The translations under genes and the position numbers were made by a program. A stretch of DNA of 64,000 bases from CAYSCZ01 sp051155775 (GTDB lineage Bacteria > Bacteroidota > Bacteroidia > Cytophagales > Cyclobacteriaceae). The notes under the pieces were generated by a model. The model saw nothing but the letters and a program-made list of their open reading frames with translations, was not told the DNA's origin and ran no database searches. Where the stretch lies: the NCBI GenBank assembly GCA_051155775.1, contig DAXETV010000027.1:1-64000 (forward strand), read 5' to 3'. This document shows positions 34,603-43,409 of this stretch, in pieces; position 1 is the stretch's first letter; every line of letters begins with the position of its first letter.

Positions 34603-35433
34603 ATGAAGATTGCCACTACAGTTGCTGAGTACAAAGAAGAGATTGGCAAATCGAATGGAAAAATTGGCTTCGTCCCTACTATGGGGGCTTTACATGATGG
34701 GCACCTCCGATTAATTGACCATTGCAAAAGGGATAATGATATTACCGTAGTGAGTATTTTTGTGAATCCTAAGCAATTTAATGACCCCAATGATTATTTG
34801 AATTATCCAATAAAAAAGAATGATGATCTTGAAAAATTACAAAAATATGGCGTGGATATCTGCTTTTTGCCCACCAGAGATGAGATTTATAAAAATGATT
34901 CCATTGTGAAATTTGATTTTGGTTATCTGGAAAACATAATGGAAGGAAAGAACAGACCCGGACATTTTAATGGTGTGGCAATCGTACTAACCAAACTTTT
35001 TAACATCATTGATCCAAAAGCTTCGTACTTTGGTCAGAAAGACATTCAGCAATTAGCAATTGTCAAAAAATTAGTTGATGATCTCTTCTTTAATATTGAT
35101 ATTATTCCTGTTCCCACGGTTAGAACAAAAAATGGCCTTGCCCTGTCATCAAGAAATTTGAGGTTAAATTTGCAACAACAAATAGACGCACTGGTATTGA
35201 TAGATTCCTTGTCATTTGTAAGAAAAAGGTTGCTGTCGGGAGAGGATATTAACCGTGCAGTAAAAAAAGGAAAAGAAAAATTGACAGGATCAGGAGGCTT
35301 TGAGCTGGAGTATTTAGAAGTTGTGGACTCAGAAAGTTTACTTCCTGTTCATGAAATATCCAACAGGCAGATTTCAATCTGTGGGGCTGGGAACGTAGGA
35401 AATGTTAGACTAATTGATAATATTTTTTTATAG
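34603..35433 (+). CDS. panC: Pantoate--beta-alanine ligase PanC
   Basis: 276 aa from ATG 34603; the frame is open 39 codons further upstream, but that stretch is AT-rich and unlike the family. GFVPTMGALHDGHL holds the HxGH nucleotide motif, and FGQKDIQQL, VRTKNGLALSSRN and KLFNIIDP are also conserved. It joins pantoate and beta-alanine in pantothenate synthesis. panD follows after 4 nt, supplying the beta-alanine. Confidence 0.96.
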   Translation: MKIATTVAEYKEEIGKSNGKIGFVPTMGALHDGHLRLIDHCKRDNDITVVSIFVNPKQFNDPNDYLNYPIKKNDDLEKLQKYGVDICFLPTRDEIYKNDSIVKFDFGYLENIMEGKNRPGHFNGVAIVLTKLFNIIDPKASYFGQKDIQQLAIVKKLVDDLFFNIDIIPVPTVRTKNGLALSSRNLRLNLQQQIDALVLIDSLSFVRKRLLSGEDINRAVKKGKEKLTGSGGFELEYLEVVDSESLLPVHEISNRQISICGAGNVGNVRLIDNIFL

Positions 35434-35437
35434 ATTA

Positions 35438-35788
35438 ATGTGGTTAGAAGTACTAAAATCTAAAATTCATAGGGTAAAAATTACCCAGGCAGAACTTCAT
35501 TACATAGGTTCTATTACCCTGGATCCCTTATTAATGGAAGCTGCCGGGATATTTGAAAATGAAAAAGTCCAGGTGGTAAACATTAATAATGGGGAGCGGC
35601 TTGAGACCTATGCAATCGAAGGCAAGCGAGGTTCAGGAGAAGTGGTGATGAATGGACCGGCTGCCAGAAAAGCTCAGGTAGGGGATATTGTGATAATCAT
35701 TGCTTATTGTTTAATAGATAAAAAGGAAGTAAATAATCATAAACCTGTGGTCATATTTCCTGATGATAATAATCAATTAGAGAATTAA
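35438..35788 (+). CDS. panD: Aspartate 1-decarboxylase PanD
   Basis: 116 aa from ATG 35438, the standard size; the frame opens eight codons earlier inside panC. The self-processing site is GS in LHYIGSIT near residues 20-21 and would give the pyruvoyl cofactor; ENEKVQVVNINNGERLETYAI follows. It makes beta-alanine for PanC. It shares one base with the next gene's start. Confidence 0.96.
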   Translation: MWLEVLKSKIHRVKITQAELHYIGSITLDPLLMEAAGIFENEKVQVVNINNGERLETYAIEGKRGSGEVVMNGPAARKAQVGDIVIIIAYCLIDKKEVNNHKPVVIFPDDNNQLEN

Positions 35789-36822
35789 TGACCAAAAGCT
35801 TCAAATCAATCTTAAAATATTCAATTTCGCTTCTTCTGGCAGCAGCGCTTTTATATTTAGCCTTTCAATCAATAGACTTGAAAGCGTTTTATAACAGACT
35901 ATCGACTGTTGATTACAAATGGGTGATTTTTTCAATAATCATTTCCATTCTTTCCTTTTGGTTAAGGGCTTATCGGTGGAAATTATTATTGGAACCAATG
36001 GACTATAATATCTCAACGAGGAGAGTCATTTTGGCCGTATTAACGGGTTACCTTGTCAATCTGGCAGTACCCAGACTGGGTGAAATATCAAGGTGTGGAG
36101 TATTGAGAAGAAATGATAATGTGCCATTCATAAATTCTTTTGGAACAGTGATCACCGAACGGGTCATTGATGTGGTCACAATGCTCTTGCTTGTGCTGAT
36201 TGGCTTTACATTGGAATTTGATAAGCTCATGTTGTTCTTTGAGCAAAATGTCGCTGGACAGTTGCCCGTAAACTTTAATTTATGGGTGGTACTTATTGTG
36301 GTATTATTTAACGTAGCGCTAGTTGCCGGTTTAATCATAATAATCTACCGGGCATTCAGAAACCATCCTTTCCTTATTAAAATTAAAGCATTGATTAAAG
36401 GATTAATAAATGGTATTGTTTCAATTATCAGGCTTAAAAAACGCTTTGAATTTCTAATTGCCACTTTGCTCTTATGGATCATTTATTTTTTTATGTCCTA
36501 TTTGGTTGTGTTCTCCTTATCCGAAACAAGTGATCTGTCCCCATTAGCTGGTCTTATGATTTTGATAACCGGTAGTCTTGCAATGGTTGTTCCCGTTCAG
36601 GGGGGCATCGGAGCTTTCCATTTATTTGTAAGTGCAATTTTGATACTATATGGAATTGAAAAAACCACAAGTTTATTTTTTGCCACCATTTTGCATACCT
36701 CTCAATTGTTTGCAATTTCCTTTTTTGGGGGTATAGCATTACTAATCTCTTTTCTATTCATAAAACATGACAAAAACGTCCAAGAAAATTCAGCAACTTC
36801 CAGCGTTGATGCAAACCATTAA
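35788..36822 (+). CDS. UPF0104 / lysylphosphatidylglycerol synthase TM-region protein
   Basis: 344 aa with about eight helices. The family pattern is seen in RAYRWKLLLEPM, GYLVNLAVPRLGEISRCGVLRR, VITERVIDVVTML and VPVQGGIGAFHLFVSAIL. Such proteins are flippase-like membrane modules without the LPG-synthase catalytic domain; the lipid substrate is unknown. Its last 56 nt overlap the start of rfaE2, a long overlap on the same strand. Confidence 0.88.
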   Translation: MTKSFKSILKYSISLLLAAALLYLAFQSIDLKAFYNRLSTVDYKWVIFSIIISILSFWLRAYRWKLLLEPMDYNISTRRVILAVLTGYLVNLAVPRLGEISRCGVLRRNDNVPFINSFGTVITERVIDVVTMLLLVLIGFTLEFDKLMLFFEQNVAGQLPVNFNLWVVLIVVLFNVALVAGLIIIIYRAFRNHPFLIKIKALIKGLINGIVSIIRLKKRFEFLIATLLLWIIYFFMSYLVVFSLSETSDLSPLAGLMILITGSLAMVVPVQGGIGAFHLFVSAILILYGIEKTTSLFFATILHTSQLFAISFFGGIALLISFLFIKHDKNVQENSATSSVDANH

Positions 36823-37255
36823 AAGCTGGAGGGCTAAAGGCCTGAAAATAGTTTTTACTAACGGATGCTTTGATATATTGCACCTGGGGCATGTAGATTA
36901 CCTTGAAAAAACCAGTGAGCTAGCTGACAAATGTATAATTGGCATAAATTCTGATAATAGCATTTCAAGGCTTAAAGGTGCTGAGCGGCCAATTATAAGT
37001 CTCTATGCCAGATCAAGGATATTGGCGGCTTTAGGTTTTGTAGATGCAGTGGTCAGTTTTGAAGAGGATACGCCATTGCAACTTATCAAAACAATTATGC
37101 CAGATGTACTCGTTAAAGGAAATGATTATAACATTGAAAATATAGTAGGCGCTGATGTAGTAATTGAAAGCGGAGGCAAAGTAGAGATGGTGGAGTTGGT
37201 CGAAGGATATTCATCAACTAACATAATAAATAAAATAAAGGATCTTAATATTTAA
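36767..37255 (+). CDS. rfaE2: D-glycero-beta-D-manno-heptose 1-phosphate adenylyltransferase
   Basis: 162 aa. IVFTNGCFDILHLGHVDYLEK carries the HxGH nucleotidyltransferase motif (split after LHLGH), followed by RLKGAERPI and LVKGNDYN. It activates heptose phosphate for LPS core or S-layer glycan. Family length fits this start, although it lies 56 nt inside the upstream gene. The kinase half (RfaE1) is not fused, the usual split form in Bacteroidota. Confidence 0.94.
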   Translation: MTKTSKKIQQLPALMQTIKSWRAKGLKIVFTNGCFDILHLGHVDYLEKTSELADKCIIGINSDNSISRLKGAERPIISLYARSRILAALGFVDAVVSFEEDTPLQLIKTIMPDVLVKGNDYNIENIVGADVVIESGGKVEMVELVEGYSSTNIINKIKDLNI

Positions 37256-37261
37256 TTGGAT

Positions 37262-37954
37262 ATGATACTAATAATTGGAATTGTATTTTTAATAATCAGT
37301 TGGGCAGTAAGTTCAAGATTAAAATCAAAGTTTAAAAAGTATTCCCAGATACAGCTGGCGTCAGGCTTAAGTGGTAAGGAAATTGCCGAATTGATGCTAA
37401 GGGACCATGGTATTTATGATGTGAATGTCACCTCGGTGGAAGGTCGGTTAACAGATCATTACAATCCGGGCAATAAAACGGTTAATTTAAGTCCGGATGT
37501 GTATTTCGGCCGTTCAGCTGCTGCGGCCGCCGTCGCATCTCATGAGTGTGGACATGCCGTTCAGCATGCTAAAGCTTATAGTTTTCTTGAGTTTAGGTCG
37601 GCGATGGTGCCAGTACAAAATGTCAGTGCTAAGATTTTGAATTTTGTAGTATTGCTGATGATATTCGGAGGAGGATTTTTGTACGGTTTAGGCATCCAAA
37701 ACATTATTCTCGTGATCATTGCTTCACAGTTTGTAATAACATTATTTTCAATGGTTACCCTACCGGTCGAGTTTGATGCAAGTAAACGGGCTCTCGCATG
37801 GATAAGCGACAGGGGAATGGTAAATAGCAACGAGCATGGAATGGCTAAAGACGCACTGCACTGGGCGGCAATGACATACGTGGTAGCGGCTATCGGAGCA
37901 TTAACATCATTATTGTATTGGATTATGCTTTATCTTGGTATGGGAGAAGATTAA
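37262..37954 (+). CDS. Zinc metallopeptidase, YugP family
   Basis: 230 aa from ATG 37262 (a TTG two codons earlier is in frame). HExxH is present as H94-E95-C-G-H98 in ASHECGHAVQHA. Hydrophobic segments at the start (about 1-18) and after 125 place it in the membrane. Motifs VNLSPDVYFGRSAAA and LPVEFDASKRAL match the family (Pfam PF04298). Its substrate is unknown. It begins 6 nt after rfaE2, and a strong terminator follows. Confidence 0.9.
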   Translation: MILIIGIVFLIISWAVSSRLKSKFKKYSQIQLASGLSGKEIAELMLRDHGIYDVNVTSVEGRLTDHYNPGNKTVNLSPDVYFGRSAAAAAVASHECGHAVQHAKAYSFLEFRSAMVPVQNVSAKILNFVVLLMIFGGGFLYGLGIQNIILVIIASQFVITLFSMVTLPVEFDASKRALAWISDRGMVNSNEHGMAKDALHWAAMTYVVAAIGALTSLLYWIMLYLGMGED

Positions 37955-37980
37955 ATTATTTCATAAGCAATTAGACCTGA

Positions 37981-38017
37981 AGGGATTTAAACAAATGTGT
38001 TTAAATCCCTTTTTTTA
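37981..38017 (+). terminator. Rho-independent terminator after the zinc metallopeptidase gene
   Basis: A perfect 12-bp inverted repeat AGGGATTTAAAC / GTTTAAATCCCT encloses a 6-nt loop and is followed by seven bases of near-continuous T. It ends the panC-panD-UPF0104-rfaE2-peptidase run. Its T-tract merges into a TATATTTG box that may serve the next gene. Confidence 0.88.
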
Positions 38018-38023
38018 TATTTG
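38016..38023 (+). promoter_or_regulatory. Candidate -7 box of the acyl-CoA dehydrogenase gene
   Basis: TATATTTG matches TAnnTTTG and is 32 bp before ATG 38056. It overlaps the end of the terminator. A matching -33 element would have to lie inside the terminator stem, and none is clear. Confidence 0.3.
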
Positions 38024-38055
38024 AACTTTATCAAGAAATTAACCCAAAAATCAAC

Positions 38056-39195
38056 ATGAATTTTGAATTAACCGAAGAGCAACGTTCTGTTAGAGATGCC
38101 GCCAGGGATTTTGCCAATAATGAATTATTACCGGGTGTAATAGAAAGGGATGAGGAACAAAGATTTCCGGCAGAGCAAATAAAAAAGATGGGTGATTTAG
38201 GGTTTATGGGCATGATGGTAAATCCTAAATACGGCGGAGGTGGAATGGATACCATATCTTATGTGTTGGCAATGGAGGAAATTTCAAAAATAGATGCATC
38301 AGCCTCAGTTTGTATGTCCGTCAACAATTCATTGGTATGCTGGGGGCTTGAAAAATATGGAACTGAAGAACAAAAAGAAAAATACCTGACAAGATTAGCC
38401 ACGGGTGAGATAATTGGTGCGTTCTGCCTGTCTGAACCTGAAGCTGGTTCTGATGCCACATCCCAAAAAACAACTGCAATTGATAAAGGAGATCATTATT
38501 TATTAAATGGAAATAAGAACTGGATTACTAACGGGTCCAGTGCCTCTGTCTATTTCGTGATGGCACAAACCAATCACGAACTTGGTCATAAAGGCATAAA
38601 TGCTCTAATAGTCGAAAAGGGGATGCAGGGTTTTGAGGTTGGTAAAAAAGAAAACAAGTTAGGCATAAGAGGTAGCGATACACATTCACTTATGTTTTCA
38701 GATGTTAAAGTCCCAAAGGCCAACAGAATCGGTGATGAAGGCTTTGGATTTAAGTTTGCAATGAATACGTTAAATGGGGGTAGGATTGGTATTGCTGCAC
38801 AAGCTTTAGGCATTGCCTCAGGAGCTTATGAACTTTCATTAAATTATTCAAAAGAAAGAAAAGCTTTTGGTAAAGAAATTTCCAACTACCAGGGTATACA
38901 ATTTAAGCTAGCAGATATGGCTACACAAATAGATGCCGCAAGGCTCCTTTGTTTCAAAGCTGCGCATTTAAAAGATAATGCACTCCCATATGCTGAAGCC
39001 AGCGCAATGGCAAAGCTATTTTCCTCTAAAGTGGCTATGGATGCAACGGTGGAAGCTGTTCAAATTCATGGTGGTTATGGATACGTGAAAGAATATCATG
39101 TGGAGCGCTTGATGAGGGATGCAAAGATCACCCAGATATATGAAGGCACATCAGAAGTACAAAAGCTGGTGATCTCAAGAAGTATATTGAAATAA
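38056..39195 (+). CDS. Acyl-CoA dehydrogenase
   Basis: 379 aa, three-domain family length. The FAD-site pattern FCLSEPEAGSDA, NWITNGSSAS in the middle domain and the C-terminal QIHGGYGYVKEYHVERLMRDAKI (split around GGYGY) followed by QIYEGTSEVQ mark a short-chain-type dehydrogenase, with the catalytic Glu in YEGTS. It introduces the first double bond in fatty or branched-chain acyl-CoA breakdown. An AraC gene follows in the same direction. Confidence 0.95.
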   Translation: MNFELTEEQRSVRDAARDFANNELLPGVIERDEEQRFPAEQIKKMGDLGFMGMMVNPKYGGGGMDTISYVLAMEEISKIDASASVCMSVNNSLVCWGLEKYGTEEQKEKYLTRLATGEIIGAFCLSEPEAGSDATSQKTTAIDKGDHYLLNGNKNWITNGSSASVYFVMAQTNHELGHKGINALIVEKGMQGFEVGKKENKLGIRGSDTHSLMFSDVKVPKANRIGDEGFGFKFAMNTLNGGRIGIAAQALGIASGAYELSLNYSKERKAFGKEISNYQGIQFKLADMATQIDAARLLCFKAAHLKDNALPYAEASAMAKLFSSKVAMDATVEAVQIHGGYGYVKEYHVERLMRDAKITQIYEGTSEVQKLVISRSILK

Positions 39196-39250
39196 TATAA
39201 ATTTCATTTTCAGGGAGTTGTTTAAGTATTTGTTAATATCAATTCTATGT

Positions 39251-39271
39251 ATTAGTTTTATCCAAACTAAT
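39251..39271. promoter_or_regulatory. 8-bp dyad upstream of the AraC gene
   Basis: ATTAGTTT - 5 nt - AAACTAAT is a perfect dyad 45 bp before the AraC-type start. No poly-T follows, so a terminator for the dehydrogenase gene is unlikely; an operator for the regulator itself is plausible. Confidence 0.4.
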
Positions 39272-39316
39272 AATTCCTAAATCATATTAATGCAGGGACC
39301 TTCATAGAATCATCAT

Positions 39317-40237
39317 ATGGAAGATTATAATAAAATAATTGAATCCCTAGAGGTGAAGTTTAAGAAAGCTAGGAATATTAATATTTTAAAACCAATTACG
39401 GTTGAGAATTATTATGATGTTGAAAATCTGGTTCTGCTCGTAAAAAAAGGTCAGGTAAAATGCGGGAAAGAAAAAAAAACCGTACGGGAAAATGAAATAT
39501 TGTTTATTCCAGGCGCTAAAATGTTACCCGTCACTTACGGCAGCGGTGAAGCTATAAGCCTTTCAAATGATGATTTTTTAAATCACAGGGAGAAATATTT
39601 TCAGCAGTCTAACTCAACAATCAACGGTAGTAACCTAGAAAGTTTTTGTTATTTAACCTTCGAAGCTAAGGTTTTCGACTCTGTTAATTTTTTTGCATCA
39701 CTTGATATTCCTCCATTTATAATCAAAGAGGAAGATGTTTTAAAGCCTATTATAGAGGATATTATTTACGAAAGTTATGCCGATACACCGGGCAAGGCAA
39801 GGGTAATAAAACTAAAAACAGACCAATTGGTTATTGAAACCATCAGGTACTTGATTAACAACAACTTATTTGTGGAGCAATTAGCCACAAATGTTACCTA
39901 CTTTAAGGATCCCAGGCTTATTGATTTATTTAGCTATATTAGGGAAAATCTCGGATTCGACCTTTCCAATAAAAAACTTGCCAGTATCGCTAATGTATCA
40001 GAGGATTATGTGGGTCAGTATTTTAAGATGCTAACTGGAATAAATCCGCAGGACTATATAGAATACCAAAGAATGGAAGAGGCAGTAAATTTGCTAAGAA
40101 CGTCAAAAAAGAGCATTAGGGAAATAGGCAGGGATGTAGGTTATAAAGATACTGCTTATTTTTGCCGGAGGTTTAAAATGATGTTTGGTATTCCTGCAGG
40201 AAAAATGCGACGTCGGGAATCGCTTATGAACGTTTAA
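39317..40237 (+). CDS. AraC family transcriptional regulator
   Basis: 306 aa. The C-terminal two-HTH AraC domain (about 205-300) shows KLASIANVSEDYVGQYFKMLTGINPQDYIEYQR (split around the first turn) and IREIGRDVGYKDTAYFCRRFK. The N-terminal part (about 1-190) is a cupin-like ligand domain with no recognisable specificity. A dyad lies upstream. It could control the neighbouring acyl-CoA dehydrogenase gene. Its end overlaps a convergent small gene by 14 nt. Confidence 0.9.
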   Translation: MEDYNKIIESLEVKFKKARNINILKPITVENYYDVENLVLLVKKGQVKCGKEKKTVRENEILFIPGAKMLPVTYGSGEAISLSNDDFLNHREKYFQQSNSTINGSNLESFCYLTFEAKVFDSVNFFASLDIPPFIIKEEDVLKPIIEDIIYESYADTPGKARVIKLKTDQLVIETIRYLINNNLFVEQLATNVTYFKDPRLIDLFSYIRENLGFDLSNKKLASIANVSEDYVGQYFKMLTGINPQDYIEYQRMEEAVNLLRTSKKSIREIGRDVGYKDTAYFCRRFKMMFGIPAGKMRRRESLMNV

Positions 40238-40538
40238 GGTAAGCAGCCAGTATCTTAGCCAGGTTTTTTGATATAGAACTAATCAATTCAGATTTTATTG
40301 TATTTCGTATTACCTTAAATAATAAGCCAAAAAAGGATTGTTTTTTTACCTTCTCCTTCTTTGCACGTTTGCCGCGAAATATCCTGCTTAATGAGATCAG
40401 CGTCCCGCTAAATAAGATCGTAAAAAAAACACCGGATCCAATAAGTTCTCTTTCAACCTTGGAAGATTCCTTTTTAATGTTCTCAAGTATTCCCTGCTCT
40501 TTTATCTTAAGCTCCTTTAATCTATTGCTTGTGCTCAT
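40224..40538 (-). CDS. Small basic membrane-associated protein
   Basis: 104 aa. A helical, charged N-terminus (MSTSNRLKELKIKEQGIL) precedes a hydrophobic helix near 35-52 and a basic segment with GKRAKKEKVKK. The layout resembles small partners of YqjE/holin-type proteins. It overlaps that upstream gene by 17 nt. Function unknown. Confidence 0.6.
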   Translation of the reverse strand: MSTSNRLKELKIKEQGILENIKKESSKVERELIGSGVFFTILFSGTLISLSRIFRGKRAKKEKVKKQSFFGLLFKVIRNTIKSELISSISKNLAKILAAYLKRS

Positions 40539-40869
40539 TCAGTTTTAAAACAAAATTTGTTATAAGCTTTTTAAAATGACCGCTTCTGAAATAAAATATT
40601 GCGGCAATAATTAGGATCAAATAAAGACCGGCTACAATAATGTAGCCCCAGAAGTTGCTTGATAGAGCGGCGTTTAAAATATTAGCCAGCGCAAAATTTA
40701 GAAATAAGAAGAAATAGAAAGATAAAAATAGTAGGATGACCGAAGCAACCAGAATATTTAGTGGTTCTGCTATTTTATCCACCAAATAAACCTTTAATAG
40801 CTCAAGTTTGACTTTTATGTAGTCATTTAAGTACTCCAGGAGCTTATCAATCTTTAGTAATTTAGCCAA
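40522..40869 (-). CDS. Phage-holin-family (YqjE-like) membrane protein
   Basis: 115 aa from a TTG start. Two long hydrophobic helices (about 38-62 and 72-95) with short charged ends match the YqjE / holin 3-6 superfamily. Chromosomal copies with no phage genes nearby are normal envelope proteins, and nothing here suggests a prophage. It precedes the small basic protein gene by a 17-nt overlap. Confidence 0.75.
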   Translation of the reverse strand: MAKLLKIDKLLEYLNDYIKVKLELLKVYLVDKIAEPLNILVASVILLFLSFYFFLFLNFALANILNAALSSNFWGYIIVAGLYLILIIAAIFYFRSGHFKKLITNFVLKLNEHKQ

Positions 40870-40939
40870 ATCGAAAAACGTTTTGAATGTTTAAATTCTA
40901 CGGAATCTAATTAAAAGCTTAAAATTCAAAAAATTTCCG

Positions 40940-42103
40940 CTAATCTTCTTTCTTAAGATGACTTGTGCTTTCTTGATGCGTTTTAACCTTCCCTTCCTTG
41001 TTGATGTAGATTAATGTGAAAGGTAAAAGGAAAAAGGTTATTATGATATAAAGGAGCCCAATAAACCGGTACCTGAGTGTAAGATGTCCTAAATTATTGG
41101 CTACCAAAGGTGGTATTTTATTTAAGAATGGGAAAGGGAGGAAAATTAAAACCCCAATTATATTAAAAAGAAAATGCGCTATTGCAAGGTTTATTGCGCC
41201 TTCAGTCCGGAATAAAGCAGCTAGTAAAGCGGTGATTGTGGTTCCTATGTTCGCTCCCATAACGAAAGGGAAAGCTTTTAACAAAGATACTTTGCCTGTT
41301 GCCACCAAAGGAACAATCAATGAAGAGGTTAACGAGCTTGACTGCACTGCAGAAGTTATTAGTAAGCCCCAGCTAAAAGACCGGTATTTGTTATTAAAAA
41401 CAAAATTCTCAAGATTCGTCCTGTATTTACCAATTAAGCGCTTGTATATGAAATTCGAAATTAACTTTATACAGCCAAACAGAATTAGGAAGGCGATCAT
41501 TAGTAAAATGATGCCACTATCTATGCTTTCAGTAACCGTTGGCATGACCCAGTCAAACAAATCCTTTTTAAGGAAATCCCTTAATAGTGGCAAAGTTGGG
41601 CCTTGATCACTATAAAATAGTGAGCTGATACTCCTTGATAGATTCGAAAGTAAATTGTACTTAAGCTCTAATGGAAAAATAATAAGAACAGTGGTGAAAT
41701 TAAATATGTCATGGACCGTACCTGCGGAAATGGCCTTTTTGAATTCATTCTTTTTGGTAAGGTATGCCAAAGAGACGATCGAACTGGTAATGGTCGTCCC
41801 AATATTTGCACCCATTATAATAGGGATAGCATTTTCAAATGAAATGGAGCCAGAAGCTACTGCAGCAACTGCCATACTTGTTGTGGTGGAGCTACTTTGT
41901 ATTATGGCGGTAGTTAATAAACCGATAAACAAGCCTACATATGGATTACTGGTAGCATAGATTATAGAAGCTACAACCTCATTTCCAAGTTTGCTGAACC
42001 CTGCACCCATCAAATTGATGGCAAAAAGAAACAGGACTACCGAAGCAATTATCAATAAAAAATTCTTAATAAATGTTAAGGACATGAAATTACTTTGCTT
42101 CAA
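40940..42103 (-). CDS. Na+/phosphate cotransporter (NptA/YjbB family)
   Basis: 387 aa. Two inverted repeats carry the QSSS signatures IIQSSSTTTSMAV and AVQSSSLTSSLIV and their GANIGTT companions. It is an Na/Pi cotransporter, possibly working as an exporter as YjbB does. There is no PhoU-like C-terminal domain. A Met seven residues into the frame (42085) is an alternative start. It is divergent from a PiT-like gene across 222 bp. Confidence 0.92.
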   Translation of the reverse strand: MKQSNFMSLTFIKNFLLIIASVVLFLFAINLMGAGFSKLGNEVVASIIYATSNPYVGLFIGLLTTAIIQSSSTTTSMAVAAVASGSISFENAIPIIMGANIGTTITSSIVSLAYLTKKNEFKKAISAGTVHDIFNFTTVLIIFPLELKYNLLSNLSRSISSLFYSDQGPTLPLLRDFLKKDLFDWVMPTVTESIDSGIILLMIAFLILFGCIKLISNFIYKRLIGKYRTNLENFVFNNKYRSFSWGLLITSAVQSSSLTSSLIVPLVATGKVSLLKAFPFVMGANIGTTITALLAALFRTEGAINLAIAHFLFNIIGVLIFLPFPFLNKIPPLVANNLGHLTLRYRFIGLLYIIITFFLLPFTLIYINKEGKVKTHQESTSHLKKED

Positions 42104-42260
42104 TCTTACTCAACAGATCAATGTGTAAAAAGTACAAAAATATTTAAATACCCTGCACCAAATGATTGTATACCTGTAAAGGCTATGTTAATCTTATCCC
42201 GGCATTGTGAAAGACAGGTTATGAATTGTAATAATCTGACAGATAGCGGTTTAAAAATTG

Positions 42261-42284
42261 AGTTAATATTAACTTTTATTTAAC
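42261..42284. promoter_or_regulatory. AT-rich dyad with 11-bp-spaced TTAAC repeats
   Basis: AGTTAATATTAACT (42261-42274) is a perfect 14-bp palindrome. TTAAC at 42269-42273 and again at 42280-42284 are 11 bp apart, one helical turn, as in PhoP/PhoB-type direct-repeat sites. It lies between two divergent phosphate-transporter genes. Function is inferred from pattern and position only. Confidence 0.35.
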
Positions 42285-42325
42285 ATTGTAACCATACCTG
42301 CTCTGCACCATCTAAAAAGCTACTT

Positions 42326-43393
42326 ATGAATTTGTCTAAACTAATAAAAAAGGAGAAGTATTACTTACTTATCCTTATTATCCTTACTATCCTGTGTGCT
42401 GTAGTTTACCCATACAGACAATTAGCAATGTGGTTGGCATTTATGCTGGCCGCATACTCGGCCATCGCAAATGATAGCATACAAACCATAGGTACATTTA
42501 TATCATCAAATTCCCGAAGACCATGGTATTTCTTGTGGTTATTTATGGGACTTATTTTTGTGTTCACGGTAACCTACAGCTTCATATTGAATGATGGTGA
42601 TGTAAGTTACCAAAGATTACAGACCCCGGGATTAGATAAGGCCCCCCAGGATTTTGCTTTTTTGCAGGTTTTTGCTCCCGTGGTTTTACTGATACTTACA
42701 CGTTTCAAGATGCCGGTCTCTACCTCTATTCTTTTATTAAGCTCTTTTTCAACAAAAGCGAGTTCAATAGGCAGTATACTGGGCAAAAGTTTTTTTGGTT
42801 ATATACTGGCGTTTTTGGCAGCAATGATTGTTTGGAGCGTCGTAACCAAGTACTTTGAAAAATACAGACACTCCAGAATCCCGGGGTACTGGTACCCTTT
42901 GCAATGGATAACCAGTGGTAGCTTATGGTCCGTTTGGGTAATGCAGGATGCAGCTAATATCGCAGTGGTTCTTCCTCGTCAATTAGATACAGGTCAGTTT
43001 TTATTTTTTGTCATTTTTATTTTCATTGGCCTGGGATTTTTATTCTATCTTAAAGGGGACAAGATTCAAGGCATAGTAAACGAAAAATCAGATGTAACCG
43101 ATGTTCGGGCTGCTACTATAATTGATTTTGTTTATGCTATACTGTTGTATTACTTAAAAGTAGTCAGCACTATTCCAATAAGTACCACTTGGGTTTTTAT
43201 TGGGTTGCTTGGAGGAAGGGAACTGGCCATTAATCTTCAAAAAGATAAAAAACTAAGGCAACCTGGGGTTAAATATAGCGTTTGGATGATCGGAAAGGAC
43301 ATGAGAAATGCAGCCATTGGGTTATTGGCTTCGTTGATACTGGCGGTAGCGATAAACGATGCCATGCGTGAAAGTCTGTTAAATATTTTTTAG
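42326..43393 (+). CDS. Polytopic membrane protein, distantly PiT-like
   Basis: 355 aa, about nine helices. The segments KMPVSTSILLLSSFSTKASSIGSILGKS and STIPISTTWVFIGLLGGRE resemble the two PVSTTHA-type motifs of PiT phosphate permeases, but the protein is shorter and the motifs are diverged. A phosphate or related anion is a fair guess, supported by its place opposite the Na/Pi gene. The MscS gene follows after 16 nt. Confidence 0.65.
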   Translation: MNLSKLIKKEKYYLLILIILTILCAVVYPYRQLAMWLAFMLAAYSAIANDSIQTIGTFISSNSRRPWYFLWLFMGLIFVFTVTYSFILNDGDVSYQRLQTPGLDKAPQDFAFLQVFAPVVLLILTRFKMPVSTSILLLSSFSTKASSIGSILGKSFFGYILAFLAAMIVWSVVTKYFEKYRHSRIPGYWYPLQWITSGSLWSVWVMQDAANIAVVLPRQLDTGQFLFFVIFIFIGLGFLFYLKGDKIQGIVNEKSDVTDVRAATIIDFVYAILLYYLKVVSTIPISTTWVFIGLLGGRELAINLQKDKKLRQPGVKYSVWMIGKDMRNAAIGLLASLILAVAINDAMRESLLNIF

Positions 43394-43409
43394 TTATCCT
43401 TAATCTAAG

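Noticed and set aside
40224..40869. Prophage suggested by a holin-family protein
   Set aside because: No other phage genes are nearby; YqjE-like proteins are common chromosomal membrane proteins.
42095..42283. 62-aa ORF in the phosphate-transporter gap
   Set aside because: No hydrophobic or domain pattern, and it overlaps the candidate regulatory stretch.
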